Positions 17,347 through 26,000 of a stretch of DNA of 64,000 nt are shown in pieces. Both the position numbers and the translations under genes were made by a program. Below the pieces are notes generated by a model. The model was given only the letters and a program-made list of their open reading frames with translations, was not told where the DNA came from and ran no database searches. The stretch is from contig SVOY01000010.1 of assembly GCA_015066105.1 (NCBI GenBank), positions 1-64,000 on the forward strand. The letters run 5' to 3'. How positions within the stretch are numbered: position 1 is the stretch's first letter; each line of letters starts with the position of its first letter. This DNA is from Oscillospiraceae bacterium. GTDB taxonomy: Bacteria > Bacillota > Clostridia > Oscillospirales > Acutalibacteraceae.

Positions 17347-18360
17347 ATGGCAGAAAGAAAGGGAAAGACCTTTACATTTGAAAAAGAAATAAGGGTGCTT
17401 TCGAGTGCGGGGGTGGCCGGCAGGCTTGAGGGAGAGGGCCCTTTGGGCAAATGCTTTGACAGAGTTTTTGAGGATACAACAATGGGGGAGGCTTGCTGGG
17501 AAAAGGCGGAAAGCGACCTGCTCACGGCGGCAATAAGAACGGCACTGAAAAAGAGTAACCTTGAAGAGGATAAAATTGATGCGGTTTTCGCAGGGGACCT
17601 TTTGAATCAGTGCATCAGCTCAAGCTTTTCCTTAAGGGAGCTGAACGTGCCCTTTTGCGGAATGTTCGGGGCCTGCTCAACAATGGCACTTTCATCGCTT
17701 GCTGCCTGCCTTGCGGTTGAAAGCGGTGCAATGAGCACCTGCATGGCGGCAACAAGCTCACATTTCTGCTCGGCAGAAAAGCAGTTCCGTTTTCCCCTTG
17801 AATACGGCGGACAGAGGACACCCACTGCACAGCGCACCGTAACGGGTGCCGGTGCACTCATTTTAAGCGAAAGTCATTCGAAAAATCTGCCGCGCGTAAA
17901 AGCTGCACACCTAGGCACTGTGCAGGACCTGGGCATAATCGACAGCACAAATATGGGCGCGGCAATGGCACCCGCTGCCGCGAAAACCATATCCGATTTC
18001 CTGCGCGACACAAACACGCTTCCTTCAAATTACGATATGCTTCTTACCGGCGATTTGGGGCTTGTGGGCAGCAGGCTGCTTCGTGAGCTGTTGCTGAAAG
18101 AGGATAATATCGATATTTCAACGGTGCATCAGGATTGCGGCCTTATGATTTTCGACCGTGACAGTCAGGATGTGCACTCGGGCGGCTCGGGGTGCGGGTG
18201 CTGTGCAAGTGTGCTTTGCAGTCATATTCTTGATGAAATGCGCCGCGGCAAAATCCGCAACCTTCTTTTTGTTGCTACGGGAGCACTGATGTCGCCCGTT
18301 TCTTCAAGAGAAGGGGAGAGCATACCGGGCATTGCCCACCTTTTACATTTTGTTATCTGA
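17347..18360 (+). CDS. spoVAD: Stage V sporulation protein AD
   Basis: SpoVA component with a thiolase/ketosynthase-like fold that binds dipicolinic acid in Bacillus. The 337-residue product shows family stretches GVAGRLEGEGPLG, MGEACWEKAESDL, PFCGMFGACSTM and YGGQRTPTAQRTVTGAGA, and ends with the conserved ISTVHQDCG and HSGGSGCGCCASV region. ATG 17347 follows GCGAGGTG. It heads the plus-strand cluster spoVAD-small ORF-spoVAE. Its normal upstream partner spoVAC is displaced 4.3 kb away, so this cluster needs its own forespore promoter in 17222-17346. Confidence 0.95.
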   Translation: MAERKGKTFTFEKEIRVLSSAGVAGRLEGEGPLGKCFDRVFEDTTMGEACWEKAESDLLTAAIRTALKKSNLEEDKIDAVFAGDLLNQCISSSFSLRELNVPFCGMFGACSTMALSSLAACLAVESGAMSTCMAATSSHFCSAEKQFRFPLEYGGQRTPTAQRTVTGAGALILSESHSKNLPRVKAAHLGTVQDLGIIDSTNMGAAMAPAAAKTISDFLRDTNTLPSNYDMLLTGDLGLVGSRLLRELLLKEDNIDISTVHQDCGLMIFDRDSQDVHSGGSGCGCCASVLCSHILDEMRRGKIRNLLFVATGALMSPVSSREGESIPGIAHLLHFVI

Positions 18361-18373
18361 TTGGAGTGAAAAT

Positions 18374-18547
18374 ATGAAATACGCAAAACATCTCAAATGC
18401 CTTTACTATATCGGCAAATGCAGTAAATACCTTTATTATACGAAAAAAGTGCTTTGCATCTGCGCCTTTGGCATTGCGGCAATATTAGGGATAAGCCTTG
18501 TTTCCAAAAGCTGCTGTGGCTGTAAGGCTCTTAAGGGGTTGATATAA
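18374..18547 (+). CDS. Small Cys-rich membrane protein in the spoVA cluster
   Basis: A 57-residue protein. The N-terminal half is basic with paired aromatics and Cys (LKCLYYIGKCSKYLYY), then comes one hydrophobic segment (about 24-43) and a C-terminal KSCCGCKALKG. GGAG precedes ATG 18374 and the stop shares bases with the spoVAE start (TAATG), so it is probably translated and coupled. I do not recognise a family. Its place in the operon suggests a spore-membrane role; the Cys cluster could bind metal or be acylated, which is speculation. Confidence 0.75.
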   Translation: MKYAKHLKCLYYIGKCSKYLYYTKKVLCICAFGIAAILGISLVSKSCCGCKALKGLI

Positions 18548-18915
18548 TGGAGCTTGCGATTACTCTTTTAAAGGCGTTTTTGGTCGGCGGAATTATCTGT
18601 GTTATCGGCCAGCTGCTTATTGATTATACAAGGCTGACACCTGCAAAAATACTTGTAATGTTTGTTGTTGTGGGAGTTATCCTCGGTGCCCTCGGAGTGT
18701 ATGAGTATGTTGCAGATTTCGGCGGTGCGGGTGCAACGGTGCCGCTTACGGGCTTTGGCTACAACCTTGCTAAGGAAACCAAAAAAGCCGTTGACGAGGA
18801 GGGCTTGCTCGGTGTGCTCAGCGGACCTCTTTCGGCGGCATCGGTGGGTACGATGGCGGCGATTATCTGCGGTCTTGTGGCATCGGTTTTTGCAAGGCCT
18901 AAGGACAGAAAATAA
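18547..18915 (+). CDS. spoVAE: Stage V sporulation protein AE
   Basis: Membrane subunit of the SpoVA Ca-dipicolinate channel. The 122-residue product has three to four hydrophobic segments, with FLVGGIICVIGQLLID and the GGAGATVPLTGFGYNLAK motif. This resembles the AGAGTAVPISGFANS motif of spoVAC, as expected for these related subunits. It overlaps the stop of the small upstream gene by one base. Length and motif match the SpoVAEb type; no SpoVAEa, SpoVAB or SpoVAF gene is in the window. Confidence 0.93.
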   Translation: MELAITLLKAFLVGGIICVIGQLLIDYTRLTPAKILVMFVVVGVILGALGVYEYVADFGGAGATVPLTGFGYNLAKETKKAVDEEGLLGVLSGPLSAASVGTMAAIICGLVASVFARPKDRK

Positions 18916-19238
18916 GTAAAGAGAGAAAAATGAAAAGTTTTGGTCAAGCTTTTACAAAAGCTTGTGGGGTTGGTAAGGGGTGAAACCCCTTACATATGAA
19001 AACAAAACAATTAAAGGGGCTGTGAAAAAGCGCAGACCGCATAAACCGGGAAAAATAAAGGGTTTCTTTGGATTTGAAAGTCCGAAGAAACCCTTTAAAG
19101 CATAAAAAAATACAATAACAGTAAAGAGAAAAGTAAATTTGCTCTCTTGTTTTAATAGAATTTTTATGACCTCGCCGGTCGGGCGTAACTTTTTTTGTAA
19201 AAAAAGTTACCAAAAAAACTTTTGTTATTTGTCTTTCC
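18916..19238. repeat. Gene-free tract of stacked hairpin repeats
   Basis: Four structured units follow spoVAE: a stem at about 18944-18963 (CAAGCTTTT/AAAAGCTTG), a stem at about 18973-18991 (TAAGGGGT/ACCCCTTA), the GGGTTTCTTTGGA hairpin (19057-19096), and an inverted copy of the GACCTCGCCGGTC + GTAACTTTTTTTG hairpin repeat (19167-19223). All belong to repeat types seen elsewhere in the window or are plain terminators. I see no gene. Confidence 0.7.
19057..19096. repeat. Hairpin repeat, GGGTTTCTT family (copy 2)
   Basis: The arms AAAGGGTTTCTTTGGA and TCCGAAGAAACCCTTT form a long stem with one G-T pair. The upstream flank CTGTGAAAAAGCGCAG...CGCATAAA resembles the flank of the copy at 49949 (CTGAAAAAGTGCAG...CGCATAAA), so the repeat unit is longer than the hairpin, about 90 bp. 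Confidence 0.75.
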
Positions 19239-20639
19239 TCACACCACTGCCTCAAACAGTCTTTCCACCGCTTCCTTCATTCTTTTCTGCTCAATGCCTG
19301 AGTAGTTGATTATCAGTGTGTGCTCTCTGCCCTTGCTTTTATAGGCATAATATTGCCCGAGGCAGGATACATTGATTCCCTTGTCCCTTGCCCGCCTGAT
19401 AAGCTCACTGTCGCTTAAATCCGTTTTTACGCTCAGCAAAAAGTGCAGACCCGAGTTTTCTTCTGTAACGGTCACCCTTTCATAAAGCGGGTGGCTTTTT
19501 ATTGTTTCCATAAGGCAGTCGCGCTGTGTGCGGTAAAAGTTCCGCATACGGTTAATGTGCTTTTCAAAATGCCCCTTTTCAATAAAAGAGGCGAGGGTGT
19601 ACTGCTCAAAGTTTGCAACGGTGCAGGAATAAAAGCTCAGCTTCTCGTTGTATTTTTTCATCAACGCCTCGGGCAGTATCATATAGCTTATTCGTATTGT
19701 CGGTGTCAGTGATTTTGAAAAGGTGTTGATGTAAATTACCTTTTCAAGCACGTCAATGCTCTGCAAAGAGGGGATAGGCTTGCCCAAAAGGCGGAATTCG
19801 CTGTCGTAATCGTCTTCTATTATGTATCGCTCCTGCGATTTTGATGCCCAGGAAAGAAGCTCGTAGCGGCGGCTTACGGGTGTTACAATGCCCGTGGGAA
19901 AGTGGTGCGATGGCGAAATGTGAAGCACATCTGCCTTGCTTTTTTCAAGCATATTCACATCTATGCCCTGGGTATCAAGAGGCACGTGAACACAGTCAAC
20001 CTCGTTGGCCTTGTAAATGTGGTGGATTTTTCTGTAGCCCGGGTCCTCAAGGGCATAACGCTTGCCTCTGCCCAAAAGCTGAATTATCAGCGAATAAAGG
20101 TATTCCGTTCCGGCACCGATGATAATCCTGTCGGCGCTTACCTTCATTCCGCGGAACTGAAAAAGGCAGTCGGCTATTGCTTTTCTCAGCTCATATATTC
20201 CCTGACCCGGTGAACTGACCATAAGCTTTTTGCGTTCATCTGACATTGTTTCGCGCATCAGCCTTGTCCACGTTACAAAGGGAAAGTTGTCGCTTGACGT
20301 GTTGTTTTTCACAAAATCAGCAAAAAACTCATTCTCACCGTGCGCTTCTGACCTTGCTTCTTCGGGCGCTTCCGTCGTCTTGAGCTCTGCCGCCGAGGCA
20401 ATGTGTGACACAAAAAAGCCGCTTTTAGGCACGGAGTAAATATAGCCCTCTGCCATAAGCTGACCGTAGGCGGACTCTACTGTTATGGTGCTGATGTCAA
20501 GATTTTTTGCAAGTGCCCTTTTTGAGGGAAGCTTTTCATCCGGTGCAAGGCGGAAGGAGAGAATGTCCTCCTTTATGCAGGTGTAAAGATATTCGTAAAG
20601 GCTCATACCGTTTCTGTTTTCAAAGGAGTATGTGAGCAT
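19239..20639 (-). CDS. pdxR: MocR/PdxR-type GntR-aminotransferase regulator
   Basis: PLP-sensing transcription factor. The N-terminal winged helix (about 10-80) reads KLPSKRALAKNLDISTITVESAYGQLMAEGYIY. A fold-type I aminotransferase domain fills the rest of the 466 residues, with GAGTEYLYSLIIQLL, LHISPSHHFPTG, EDDYDSEFR and the PLP lysine in INTFSKSLTPTIRISY (about 311). PdxR proteins control pyridoxal phosphate synthesis or salvage. The gene is divergent from a pyridoxal/pyridoxamine kinase gene with 123 bp between them, which strongly suggests that kinase is the target. The symbol is given on this context. Confidence 0.85.
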   Translation of the reverse strand: MLTYSFENRNGMSLYEYLYTCIKEDILSFRLAPDEKLPSKRALAKNLDISTITVESAYGQLMAEGYIYSVPKSGFFVSHIASAAELKTTEAPEEARSEAHGENEFFADFVKNNTSSDNFPFVTWTRLMRETMSDERKKLMVSSPGQGIYELRKAIADCLFQFRGMKVSADRIIIGAGTEYLYSLIIQLLGRGKRYALEDPGYRKIHHIYKANEVDCVHVPLDTQGIDVNMLEKSKADVLHISPSHHFPTGIVTPVSRRYELLSWASKSQERYIIEDDYDSEFRLLGKPIPSLQSIDVLEKVIYINTFSKSLTPTIRISYMILPEALMKKYNEKLSFYSCTVANFEQYTLASFIEKGHFEKHINRMRNFYRTQRDCLMETIKSHPLYERVTVTEENSGLHFLLSVKTDLSDSELIRRARDKGINVSCLGQYYAYKSKGREHTLIINYSGIEQKRMKEAVERLFEAVV

Positions 20640-20762
20640 ATATATTCACCTCAACTGACTATATAAATTAAATTGATTTTGGTTATTTCAATATGGTCAC
20701 AAATAGTATAATATATAGAAAAGCTTTTGTAAACAGTATTTTCAATATTGAGGTGTTTTTAA
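20640..20762. promoter_or_regulatory. Divergent pdxR / B6-kinase control region
   Basis: This 123-bp AT-rich region carries a TATAAT at 20707-20712 directed at the kinase but no good -35 at 17 bp, as expected for an activator-dependent promoter. Short repeated segments (TTGATTTTGG, CAATATGG, TCAATATTGAGG) are possible PdxR sites. I cannot assign an operator precisely. Confidence 0.45.
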
Positions 20763-21593
20763 ATGAAAAGAATAGTAACAATCCAGGATATCTCCTGCGT
20801 AGGCAAATGCTCACTTACGGTTGCACTGCCCATAATTTCAGCAATGGGCGTTGAAGCCGCAATTATTCCCACGGCTGTGCTTTCAACCCACACAATGTTT
20901 CCCGAGTTTACCGTAAAGGACCTTACAAGCGAAATCAAGCCTATTACCGCTCATTGGAAAAGGGCAGGCTTCGGCTTTGACGGAATTTATACGGGCTACC
21001 TCGGCTCATTTGAGCAGATTGACCTTATGAAGGAGCTTTTTGCCGATTTTAAAACAGAGGACAACATTATTCTTGTTGACCCTGCAATGGCTGATAACGG
21101 TAAGCTTTATCCTGCCTTTGACGAGGCCTATGCAAAGTATATGGCCACACTTTGTGCCAAGGCAGATATGATAGTGCCCAATGTTACCGAGGCTTGCTTT
21201 ATGCTTGGTGCTGAGTATAAGGAAAGCTACGACGAAGCTTACATAAAGGAGCTTTTGGGCGGCCTTTCCGCACTTGGTGCAAGATATGCCGTGCTCACGG
21301 GCGTAGGCTTTAAAGAGGGCAAAACGGGCGTAATGGGCTATGATAAGGTTAACGACGAGTATTTTTACTTTGAGCAGGATAAGCTTCCCTGCGCATATCA
21401 CGGCACAGGCGACATTTTCTCAAGCACCTGTATGGGAGCGATGACTCTCGGCCTTGATTGGAAAAAGGCACTTACCGTTGCCGCAAAGTATACTGCAGAG
21501 TGCATCCGCATCACCTTTGAAACACCGGGCTCAAACACCTACGGCGTTGATTTTGAAAGGGCAGTGCCTTACCTGCTTGAACTGTTAAAGTAA
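20763..21593 (+). CDS. pdxY: Pyridoxal/pyridoxamine kinase
   Basis: Ribokinase-fold ATP-dependent kinase phosphorylating B6 vitamers in the salvage route to PLP. The 276-residue product has the N-terminal IQDISCVGKCSLTVALPII typical of PdxY/PdxK, DGIYTGYLGS, LVDPAMADNGKLY, IVPNVTEACFMLG and the ATP/catalytic loop GTGDIFSSTCMG (Asp about 218). It is divergent from a PdxR-type regulator. ThiD-like kinases are related, but the ISCVGKCS opening and the neighbour favour B6. The exact vitamer preference cannot be read here. Confidence 0.88.
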   Translation: MKRIVTIQDISCVGKCSLTVALPIISAMGVEAAIIPTAVLSTHTMFPEFTVKDLTSEIKPITAHWKRAGFGFDGIYTGYLGSFEQIDLMKELFADFKTEDNIILVDPAMADNGKLYPAFDEAYAKYMATLCAKADMIVPNVTEACFMLGAEYKESYDEAYIKELLGGLSALGARYAVLTGVGFKEGKTGVMGYDKVNDEYFYFEQDKLPCAYHGTGDIFSSTCMGAMTLGLDWKKALTVAAKYTAECIRITFETPGSNTYGVDFERAVPYLLELLK

Positions 21594-21640
21594 GCAATTC
21601 AAAAGCTCTGTTCATCAATTGCTTTTGAACCCATAAAAGT

Positions 21641-21680
21641 ACAACCGTTGACTGTAAAAATCAACGGTTGTTTTTTTGTT
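21641..21680 (+). terminator. Terminator after the B6 kinase gene
   Basis: ACAACCGTTGA pairs perfectly with TCAACGGTTGT around a 9-nt loop and is followed by TTTTTTTGTTT. Confidence 0.85.
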
Positions 21681-21726
21681 TAATTGCGGAGCCTTGCCCC
21701 CAAAGTCCACAAGCTTCTGATTTAAA

Positions 21727-21754
21727 AAAGCTCAGCACTGCTGTGCTGAGCTTT
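21727..21754 (-). terminator. Terminator of the 62-aa membrane protein gene
   Basis: AAAGCTCAGCAC pairs with GTGCTGAGCTTT around a 4-nt loop. On the minus strand the T-run is supplied by the As at 21724-21729. Confidence 0.8.
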
Positions 21755-21762
21755 CTTTTAAC

Positions 21763-21951
21763 TTATGCCTGTGTTTCTGAAATGAAATCAGCTTCCATGC
21801 AGGAGCAGGAAACATAGTTCTCTCTGTCGTCTGCGTTCTTAGCCTTTTTCTTTTCGATAAGCTTTGTAACAGCAATATAAATACCTGCAACTGCTGCTGC
21901 AACCGCAATAATAATAGCTACAATTTTTGCAATTTTCTTAAATGTTTCCAT
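21763..21951 (-). CDS. Small single-span membrane protein
   Basis: A 62-residue protein: one hydrophobic segment (IVAIIIAVAAAVAGIYIAV, about 8-26), a basic stop-transfer KLIEKKKAK and an acidic tail with NYVSCSCMEADF. GGAGG sits ten bases before ATG 21951 (METFKK); the upstream ATG at 21966 overlaps it. There is a clear terminator. It resembles generic small membrane proteins common in Clostridia; the function is unknown. Confidence 0.7.
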   Translation of the reverse strand: METFKKIAKIVAIIIAVAAAVAGIYIAVTKLIEKKKAKNADDRENYVSCSCMEADFISETQA

Positions 21952-22025
21952 GGTTTGTTCCTCCATAAATATTATTACTCAATAATTATATCATCACAAA
22001 CTTTTTAAGTCAATAGTTTTCGCCT

Positions 22026-22982
22026 TTAATTATAATTTATAGTGTAATTACTTGTGTAAGTGCCTTCCATTGTTATGCTCACGTTGATTATCATTTTACC
22101 CGTGCCGCCGCCCTTTGAGCTGAGTTTGTGCTCAATTGAGGTTATTCGTCCCTCTGAGTCAAAAACGGCCTTAACGGTTGAGGGTGCATAATCAATGTTC
22201 AGCTCTGTCATCGTTGCCCCTGAGGGAACGAGTGCTGAGGGGTCAATTACCTCAACCATTGTTGAAAGGTTTGCGGCAGGCGAATACATCGTCTGTGACT
22301 CTGCCTTGAGTGTCAGCGTTACTGTGTAGCCGCCGTCGGCGTTTGCCGTTGCAGCTGCCTCGGTTACTGCATCGGGGCTGCACTGTGCCGCAGCGTTAAG
22401 CGGAGCTATTGTTGAATTCGGGGTCTCTCCCGTTGCCGCATCCTTTCCGCCGATAAAGGTATAGCTTTCGGGCTCGGGGGGAGCGATAAGGTTGTTTGCA
22501 AAATCCATTACCGTGTTTTTCAATGCCGAGCCGCCCGTCATCTGTACGTCTGTGATGTTAACATTGAGAGTGTCAACCTTGTCCATTTTAAAATTCTGAG
22601 TGTTTTTAAGCGCATTTACACCGTTGACATAAGCGTTGATAATCTCATTTGTCCCCTTGGGTACAGAGCCTTCATTCTTTTTGGTCGTCGTCTCAGTAGT
22701 ATCACTCACGGAAGGTGCTTTGGTTGTTGTGCTTGTGCTTGCAGGTGCATTTGTCGGCTGAGTGGGGGAGGGGCCGAAAATGCTCTGCGTGCTTGCCGCG
22801 GTTGACGGCGCAGTTGTTGAGGGCGGAAGTGTAATTCCCGTTGTAATCTGCTCATTACCGCCCACGGGCACCTGCGCGCTCCGGCGGCTTCTTACGGTGT
22901 AGGCTATTGCAAAGGTTATGCAGAAAACCCACACCGAGGCTACAACAATGCATGAAAGCTGTAGAAATTTTTTCTGTGTCAT
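22026..22982 (-). CDS. Membrane-anchored surface protein with Thr/Ser/Pro linker
   Basis: A 318-residue protein: a membrane anchor at about 8-30, a low-complexity Thr/Ser/Pro/Ala linker (about 45-110, with PPSTTAPSTAASTQ and STSTTTKAP) and an extracellular domain of about 200 residues. The domain runs from NEIINAYVNGVNALKNTQNF to TYTSNYTINYN, and its last 45 residues are beta-strand rich. I recognise no family. It lies 80 bp downstream of the fibronectin-III gene on the same strand, and the C-terminal parts of the two proteins look related: SYTFIGG then GGYTVTLTLK then STVKAVFDSEGRI, against NYNFTFTNGE, GSLSVSFKLK and TTVQAVIASDYVL. Confidence 0.75.
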   Translation of the reverse strand: MTQKKFLQLSCIVVASVWVFCITFAIAYTVRSRRSAQVPVGGNEQITTGITLPPSTTAPSTAASTQSIFGPSPTQPTNAPASTSTTTKAPSVSDTTETTTKKNEGSVPKGTNEIINAYVNGVNALKNTQNFKMDKVDTLNVNITDVQMTGGSALKNTVMDFANNLIAPPEPESYTFIGGKDAATGETPNSTIAPLNAAAQCSPDAVTEAAATANADGGYTVTLTLKAESQTMYSPAANLSTMVEVIDPSALVPSGATMTELNIDYAPSTVKAVFDSEGRITSIEHKLSSKGGGTGKMIINVSITMEGTYTSNYTINYN

Positions 22983-23062
22983 TTGTTTTATCCTCTCGGA
23001 AAAAGGATTTTTTATAAAATCAAGGGATACCGGATAAGTATCCCTTGATTAAAGTTGCTTGC

Positions 23063-26000
23063 TTATCTTGTAAAGGTATAAGAGAAGCTTGAGGTGCCGG
23101 TGATGGGAATCTTGAATTCCATTGTGTCACCCTTTTCGAGTGATACACCGCTATCGTTGGAATCCTCTGAAACAGTCATGCTCATTGAGAACTTGCCCGT
23201 GAAGGGTGCGTTTGCAGTGTAGGATTTGAGAACGTAGTCCGAAGCGATTACAGCCTGAACGGTTGTTTCACCTACTACAACCTCTTCTGTCTTAAGGCCG
23301 TCCTGAGAGAAGCTTGTTGAATTGAGCACTGAAAGGAAGCCGTCGTGATAATAGGGGTTGTTCTTTTCCTGCTTGAGCTTGAAGGAAACTGAAAGGCTGC
23401 CGTCTGAATTCTTTGTAGACTTGAAGTCCTTGATACCCTTTGACCATGCAGTGGGGTTGTTACCGTTGTAAAGGTAAGCAGCTCTTGTTGAGTTTGTGTT
23501 GGGCTCGATAAAGTTCTTGAGTGTAACAGTAACGTTGTTTTCGTCCTTTGTCTCGCCGTTTGTGAAGGTGAAGTTGTAGTTGTTGTTTTCAACAATATCG
23601 TTTGCAAGCTCGTCTTTAAGAAGACCGCCTAAAAGAGCACCGAGAATCAAGTTTTCTTTTCCGTTGACATAAATCTGAAGGTCGCCGCACTTGGTGGAGA
23701 TTGAAGAACTGAACTTAACACCGATGCTGTCCTGATAATTCTTTGTGTTGTTTATCGCCTGTGTGAGATAAAGAAGCTGGCTGTTAACTGAAGCTGAGTC
23801 GCTGTTGTTTACCTTAAGTGCATTTGTCTTAACGGTGAGTAAGCCCGTACCGCTGAGGGTCTTGTTGCTGCTGTCATGAGCGACAACGGTGAGTGAGTGG
23901 ATTGAGTCGGGTGCAAGTGCAACCTTGAGCACGTATTTGTCACCGCTCTTTGTGAGCTCGCTTACGTTATAGGTTGTGCAGTTATACATAATAAAGGGAT
24001 AGTATGAGTTGATTGTATAGCTTGCAACGTTTTCATAAGCGGGAACCTTGATTTCGGTGTAATAATCACCCACGCTGATGTCGATATCGGCTGTATCGCC
24101 GGTAACTACATCGGAGGTAATGCCTGCGTAGCCGTTTGCATCAACAACGCGCACACGGTAAATTTCTGCCCTTGAAGCGGCAGGCTTGTCTGCGAGTGCA
24201 GTTTCTGTTGTTGAAATAATGCTGTCCTCTGTCAGCTTTTCGTATGCCTTGAACTTACCGTCGTTGAAGTCGAATACGGTCCAATCCTTTGCCTGGAGAG
24301 AATCAAATCTTTCAACAACATAACCCTTTGCACCGCTTACCTCTGTCCATACAAGCTCAATTGAGTTTGTGCCCGAAGCGGTGGAAACTTTTGTTTTTGC
24401 CGTGCTGAGGGTTCTTACGGAAACTGCTGATGAATATGCACCGTAGGTCTTTGTGCCGGAGTTGTTTACATAAGCGCGCACTCTTACCGAATAAGCGGTG
24501 CCGGCCTTAAGGCTCTTGATTGTTGCGGTTGTGCCTGTTGTTTCGGGTGCGGATGTCCAGTTGCTGCCGTCAGCCGAATACTGAATCTGATACTTTGCAG
24601 CGCCTGTTACCTTGCCCCAGCTTACGGTAACTGTATCTGAGGTTGAAGCAGAAATGATTACGCCGTTAACATTTGTTGTGCCGGCTGAAATCGTGGGAGC
24701 CGCGGGGGCAGTGATGAAGGAGAAACTTGAAGACTCTGCACTCTTTGTGCTGTTGAGCAATGCTCTTACCTTGAAGGTATACTTTGTGCCTGCCGAAAGG
24801 CCGGAAAGAGTGTAGCTTCTTGTTGTGCCGGTGTTAACCCAGGTGCCGGTTTTGGAGTTGTAAATCTCATAGGCTGTTGCGCCTGTTGAGGCTGTCCAGG
24901 TCACCTTGAGTGAGTTGGTTGCGGCACTTGAAAGGCTGATTGTTTTGGGTGCAAGCACGCTTGTGTATGCAGAAACAGCTGATGAGTAGCTGCCGTAGCT
25001 TGTTGCGCTTATATCCTTGACATTGGAGTTCTTTACGTAAGCGCGTACTCTGAAGTAGTACTTTGTGCCTGCCTTGAGGCTGCTTACCGTTGCCGATGTG
25101 CCTGTTGTGGTTGAAAGGCTTGTCCAGTTCTTGCCGTCTGCGGAGTACTGGGGCTGATAGCCTGCGGCACCCGTTGCCTTGCTCCAGGTGAAGGTGAGTG
25201 CGCTTGAGGTGCTCTTTGAGGCCTTTACGCCGCTTACCTTTGCCGGTGTTGTTATATATGTACGGGTTGCAGATTTTGTTCCGTCATATGAGCCGGAGTA
25301 TGCTCTTACGATAAATTCGTATTTTGTACCTGCCTTGAGGTTCTTTACTGTAAGAGTTCTCTTTGTTTTGGTGTTGGTCCACTTCTTTGTGGCCTTGTTG
25401 TAAACCTCATAGCCCTTTGCACCGTCAACTGCTGACCAGGCAAGAGAGAGGCTGTTTGATGTAACGCCCTTGAGCACAAAGGATGAAGGAGCCGTAAGTG
25501 CGGGGCCTGTCTTTATTGTTGAGCTGTAGTCGCCGTAAACCTTTTTCTTTGAAACGGTTCTGTAGGCACGGATACGGAAGCTGTAGGTCTTACCGAGGGT
25601 GAGCTTTGAAATTGTCATTGAGGTTTTGGTGGTTGTTTTATAGGTTGTCCATTTTTTGTTGCTGTAGCGCTGAACAACGTATCCGCTTGCACCGGAAACC
25701 TTTGACCAGGAGAGCTTTACGGAGTTTTTGGTGGGTGAGGACTTTACGGTCTTTACCTTTGCGGGTACGGGCTTGCCCTTCACCACTGAAGACCAGGAGC
25801 TGTAGGTGCTTCTGAGAAGTCCCTTATCAATAGCTCTTACGCGGTAGCGGTAGGTCTTACCCGTTGTAAGCTTTTTGTCGGTATAGCTTGTTGACTTGGT
25901 TGAGCTTGTCAGTGTGGTCCATTTTTTGCCGTCGGTTGAACGCTGAACCTGATAGCCGCCGTCAGCACCCTTAACCTCAGACCAGGTGATGGTAACTGAG

